Source: Crocodylus rhombifer (taxonomy: Eukaryota; Chordata; Crocodylia; Crocodylidae). From it: a stretch of 64,000 nucleotides of DNA. Position numbers and translations under genes: made by a program. Shown one piece after another: positions 61,911 through 64,000 of the stretch (its first letter is position 1; each line of letters begins with the position of its first letter). The notes below the pieces were generated by a model. That model was not told the DNA's origin, ran no database searches, and saw only the letters and a list, made by a program, of their open reading frames with translations. Where the stretch lies: assembly GCA_038503035.1 (NCBI GenBank), contig JAVSML010000975.1:186001-250000 (forward strand), written 5' to 3'.

Positions 61911-61976
61911 ATGGTAACTTCATTTGTTAGGCATTTGCAGTTGAAGAAGAGCACAAGAAACATCTGCATTACCTAG
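61911..61976 (+). promoter_or_regulatory. Upstream ORF in the CFAP96 leader
   Basis: If the start-codon exon begins after the acceptor TTTTTGTTTCAG (61904), it contains an ATG at 61911 with 21 codons and a TAG, ending 28 bp before the main ATG. ATG context TTGATGG is moderate. Confidence 0.35.
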
Positions 61977-62004
61977 TCAAGTGTGCTGTCACACAGAACC
62001 AGCC

Positions 62005-62101
62005 ATGCCTACAGAAGGAAAAACTGATATGGAGAGGATTGGCCTCTTCAGTGAAATGGAATATGTTACCATTGGTGATAAATATGCCTCGCATTATATG
62101 C
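62005..62101 (+). CDS. CFAP96: CFAP96 first coding exon
   Basis: ATG context GCCATGC. 97 bp of coding sequence ending in phase 1. The exon probably begins at 61905 after a strong polypyrimidine-AG. Confidence 0.93.
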
Positions 62102-64000
62102 GTACGTATGTTTCATTCACTATTCACCAGAAAGGATAAGTTCTAGCATGTCTGTCTTTATACTGATTTTCCAATTTACTATTTTCCTATTGGAGATAAC
62201 TGTATCTTTTAAGTCTTGTTCTCTGTCTTCCTTGCATAATCTATTTTTAACAGACACGTGTGTTGTAATAAATATAAAACGAAGGAAAAACTGGCAAAAC
62301 TGAAAAAAATGTAGTTTAATAACAATATTGGTTGCAGGACTGTTCTTTAAGTTACCTATACATTATAATACTGAAATTACAAGGGTGTATTTCCTTACGA
62401 GCTGATGTGGAGTAACTCTTGCCCCAGTGACTCCTCCCCTTGTTTGTGATAGCTGTGGGAAGTTCCAATGGCTTTTCCCCAATACATTGGGATACAGGGT
62501 GGTGGCACTGATAGTTCAGCAGCTCCTTGTATGCTGATATTGCAAGTGGACTTATTTTACATTAGCAAATTTTATTATTTGCATCAGCACTAATTTAGTT
62601 TGTACAGTATTGGGTCATTCTTTCCCTTACAAATGTCAGTTTGCTGAGACTGCCAACCTCCAGGGCTTGCATGTTAAAAGATAATGTGTCTTTTTTTTAT
62701 ATTGGTAAACCCTGATGAGTCAGAATACAATTAATAGCTGTGAGTTTTGAGCTATGTAGACATATCTTTATAACATTTGGTAACCAGGCTGCCAGTTGCA
62801 ATTTAAGAAACCTCCAAGATACACCAGATAAAGCAGGGCTGTCCAGCTTCAATATGGTTGAGGGCTGCATGTGGCATCTGTGTACAGTCTCCAGGCCACA
62901 TGCCATGTGGGTCATAAACTGTGGGGACAGGTGTCAGCAACCCTTCCCTGGCTGTGTGGGAAGCGCCAGAACCACACAGCACTCCTTGGGCCCTCCCTGG
63001 CTGCGCAGGGGCCTCCAGTTGGACAGCCCTGAGGTACAGCTAATACCTATATTACTTTACATTGTAGGATATAAAATAAGTGTGTGTGTGTGTGTGTGTG
63101 TGCATGTTCTTCCTCTTTCTCTCATATATACATAGTATATATAGAGAGAGAGTGAGAGAGAGCACAGACATGGGTGCACACCCATAGTATTTTAATATTT
63201 CTGAGTTACAGCCTTATTTCTGAAATCAATAATTTATGAAATTAAGACCCTTTAAATCATTTGTACATTATACTTATAGAAAATAAAAAGTTAGTTTGCT
63301 ATTTTTTGAAAGTAGCTCATTGTAAATTGTCTACAGTATTTAGAGTGTCCTATTGGAGATGTTAAAAATGGGTAGTATTTTTATTAACGTGCAGTTTTCA
63401 GCAGAAACTTATTTTGTAAGATTATACTCTCAGTAGTTTAAATTGGGGATTACGTTTTATTTCTCTGTTCTGATTTGACCTATGTAGATGAGAGAGAATG
63501 TTTTAAAATTTATGGCTGTTTCTTTCCTTACTGTGTTTGTTCAGTAGAGTTAATCATGAATACTCAAAGTATTACTTGTGATGGTAAAAGGTAACATTTG
63601 ACATTTAGTATAATTCTGCTCTTTTGAAGTGATGTTAATACAAAATAGTTATGGCCTCCCCTGAAAAGTAGTAATTCCAAAAGGTTTTTTTGTGTTCTGG
63701 ACATGTTCTCTAGAAACTTGACTGAGTAGGATTTACAGGTGAAAAATTCTGTATTGCAGTATCAGTTCTTTTGATCCATCGAGATGCACAGTGTTTCTAT
63801 TTAGAACATTTCATTTTTAAATGATAACTGAAAAAGTGTATAGTTGAGTTAATATTTATGATCCCTTCTTGTCTTTAAAGGTCCATTTAATGAAGCTGCA
63901 AGCAAGAACAGGCAGATATTACCTGGAGGCAGCAAAATGTTATCAGCTCTTCAGGCAGGTTATTTTGAGCCCCAGTTTGTGAGGGTTTTTGAAGGTGAAG
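62005..64000 (+). CDS. CFAP96: CFAP96 (C4orf47), cilia- and flagella-associated protein 96 (5' part)
   Basis: A ciliary/centrosome-associated protein of vertebrates whose molecular role is poorly known. Two coding exons are in the window: 62005-62101 (MPTEGKTDMERIGLFSEMEY and VTIGDKYASHYM, donor ATGC/GTACGT) and 63881-64000 (acceptor GTCTTTAAAG; PFNEAASKNRQILPGGSKML, then YFEPQFVRVFEGE). The split codon gives Arg, and the second exon reaches the window edge, so the rest lies to the right. The N terminus matches the mammalian protein closely. It is divergent from UFSP2 and probably co-regulated with it through the shared CpG island. Confidence 0.94.
62102..62833. other. CFAP96 intron, nothing recognised
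   Basis: AT-rich unique DNA. Confidence 0.4.
62834..63031. mobile_element. hAT-type element (GGCTGTCCAACT family)
   Basis: Ends CAGGGCTGTCCAGCTTC and AGTTGGACAGCCCTG. The flanks AGATAAAG and AGGTACAG agree at six of eight. Sister of the 14.5-kb copy. Confidence 0.75.
63080..63165. repeat. (GT)n and (GA)n microsatellites
   Basis: About 11 GT repeats at 63080-63102, then TATATA and GAGAGAGA runs near 63120-63162. Confidence 0.9.
63166..63880. other. CFAP96 intron, nothing recognised
   Basis: AT-rich DNA before the exon 2 acceptor. Confidence 0.4.
63881..64000 (+). CDS. CFAP96: CFAP96 second coding exon (cut by the window end)
   Basis: Acceptor GTCTTTAAAG. Open to the edge, ending ..RVFEGE; the true donor is not visible. 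Confidence 0.92.

Overview
This is vertebrate nuclear DNA, with intron/exon genes, three CpG islands and many CR1 LINEs. The CR1 copies and abundant hAT-type elements, with no Alu or L1, indicate a sauropsid. A crocodilian is most likely and a turtle is possible; the species call is inference. A 10-base N run at 4179-4188 marks an assembly gap.

Four protein genes were recognised by translating exons and checking splice sites and phase. Their order matches the human chromosome 4q35 block: LRP2BP (minus, partial) - ANKRD37 (plus, complete) - UFSP2 (minus, complete) - CFAP96/C4orf47 (plus, partial). LRP2BP runs from a GC-rich first exon at about 17.4 kb down to an exon at 12.2 kb; its remaining exons were not found and are probably left of the window. 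ANKRD37 occupies 24.85-26.87 kb with four coding exons and a CpG-island promoter carrying two hypoxia-response-type ACGTG cores. UFSP2 has 12 coding exons from 60.60 kb down to 28.18 kb. They join without a frame break into a predicted 482-residue protein with the Cys and Asp-Pro-His catalytic elements of UFM1 proteases. CFAP96 starts at 62.0 kb and leaves the right edge in its second coding exon.

ANKRD37 and UFSP2 are tail to tail, with candidate poly(A) signals about 50 bp apart near 27.95 kb. UFSP2 and CFAP96 are head to head over a CpG island at 60.4-61.1 kb with E-box/CRE-like and ACTACAATTCCC-type motifs. LRP2BP and ANKRD37 are also divergent but have separate islands 7 kb apart.

Most of the remaining sequence is transposon-derived. 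There are long CR1 copies at 4.6-6.5, 8.2-11.5, 42.3-48.2 (split by a 2.3-kb insert) and 48.4-49.9 kb, plus 3'-end CR1 fragments and older LINE remnants. At least eight hAT-like non-autonomous elements are visible, several with 8-bp target duplications. There is a 750-bp Tigger1-like deletion derivative at 37.0-37.7 kb, and a second pogo-like element nested in a larger element at 52.1-53.8 kb. A repeat family whose copies carry a hammerhead-ribozyme-like core is also present. The most striking structure is a 102-bp, 100% identical inverted repeat with a 19-nt loop at 41433-41655, inside a UFSP2 intron, with one such core in each arm. No new protein-coding system was found; the unusual signals are in the repeats, promoters and gene ends.
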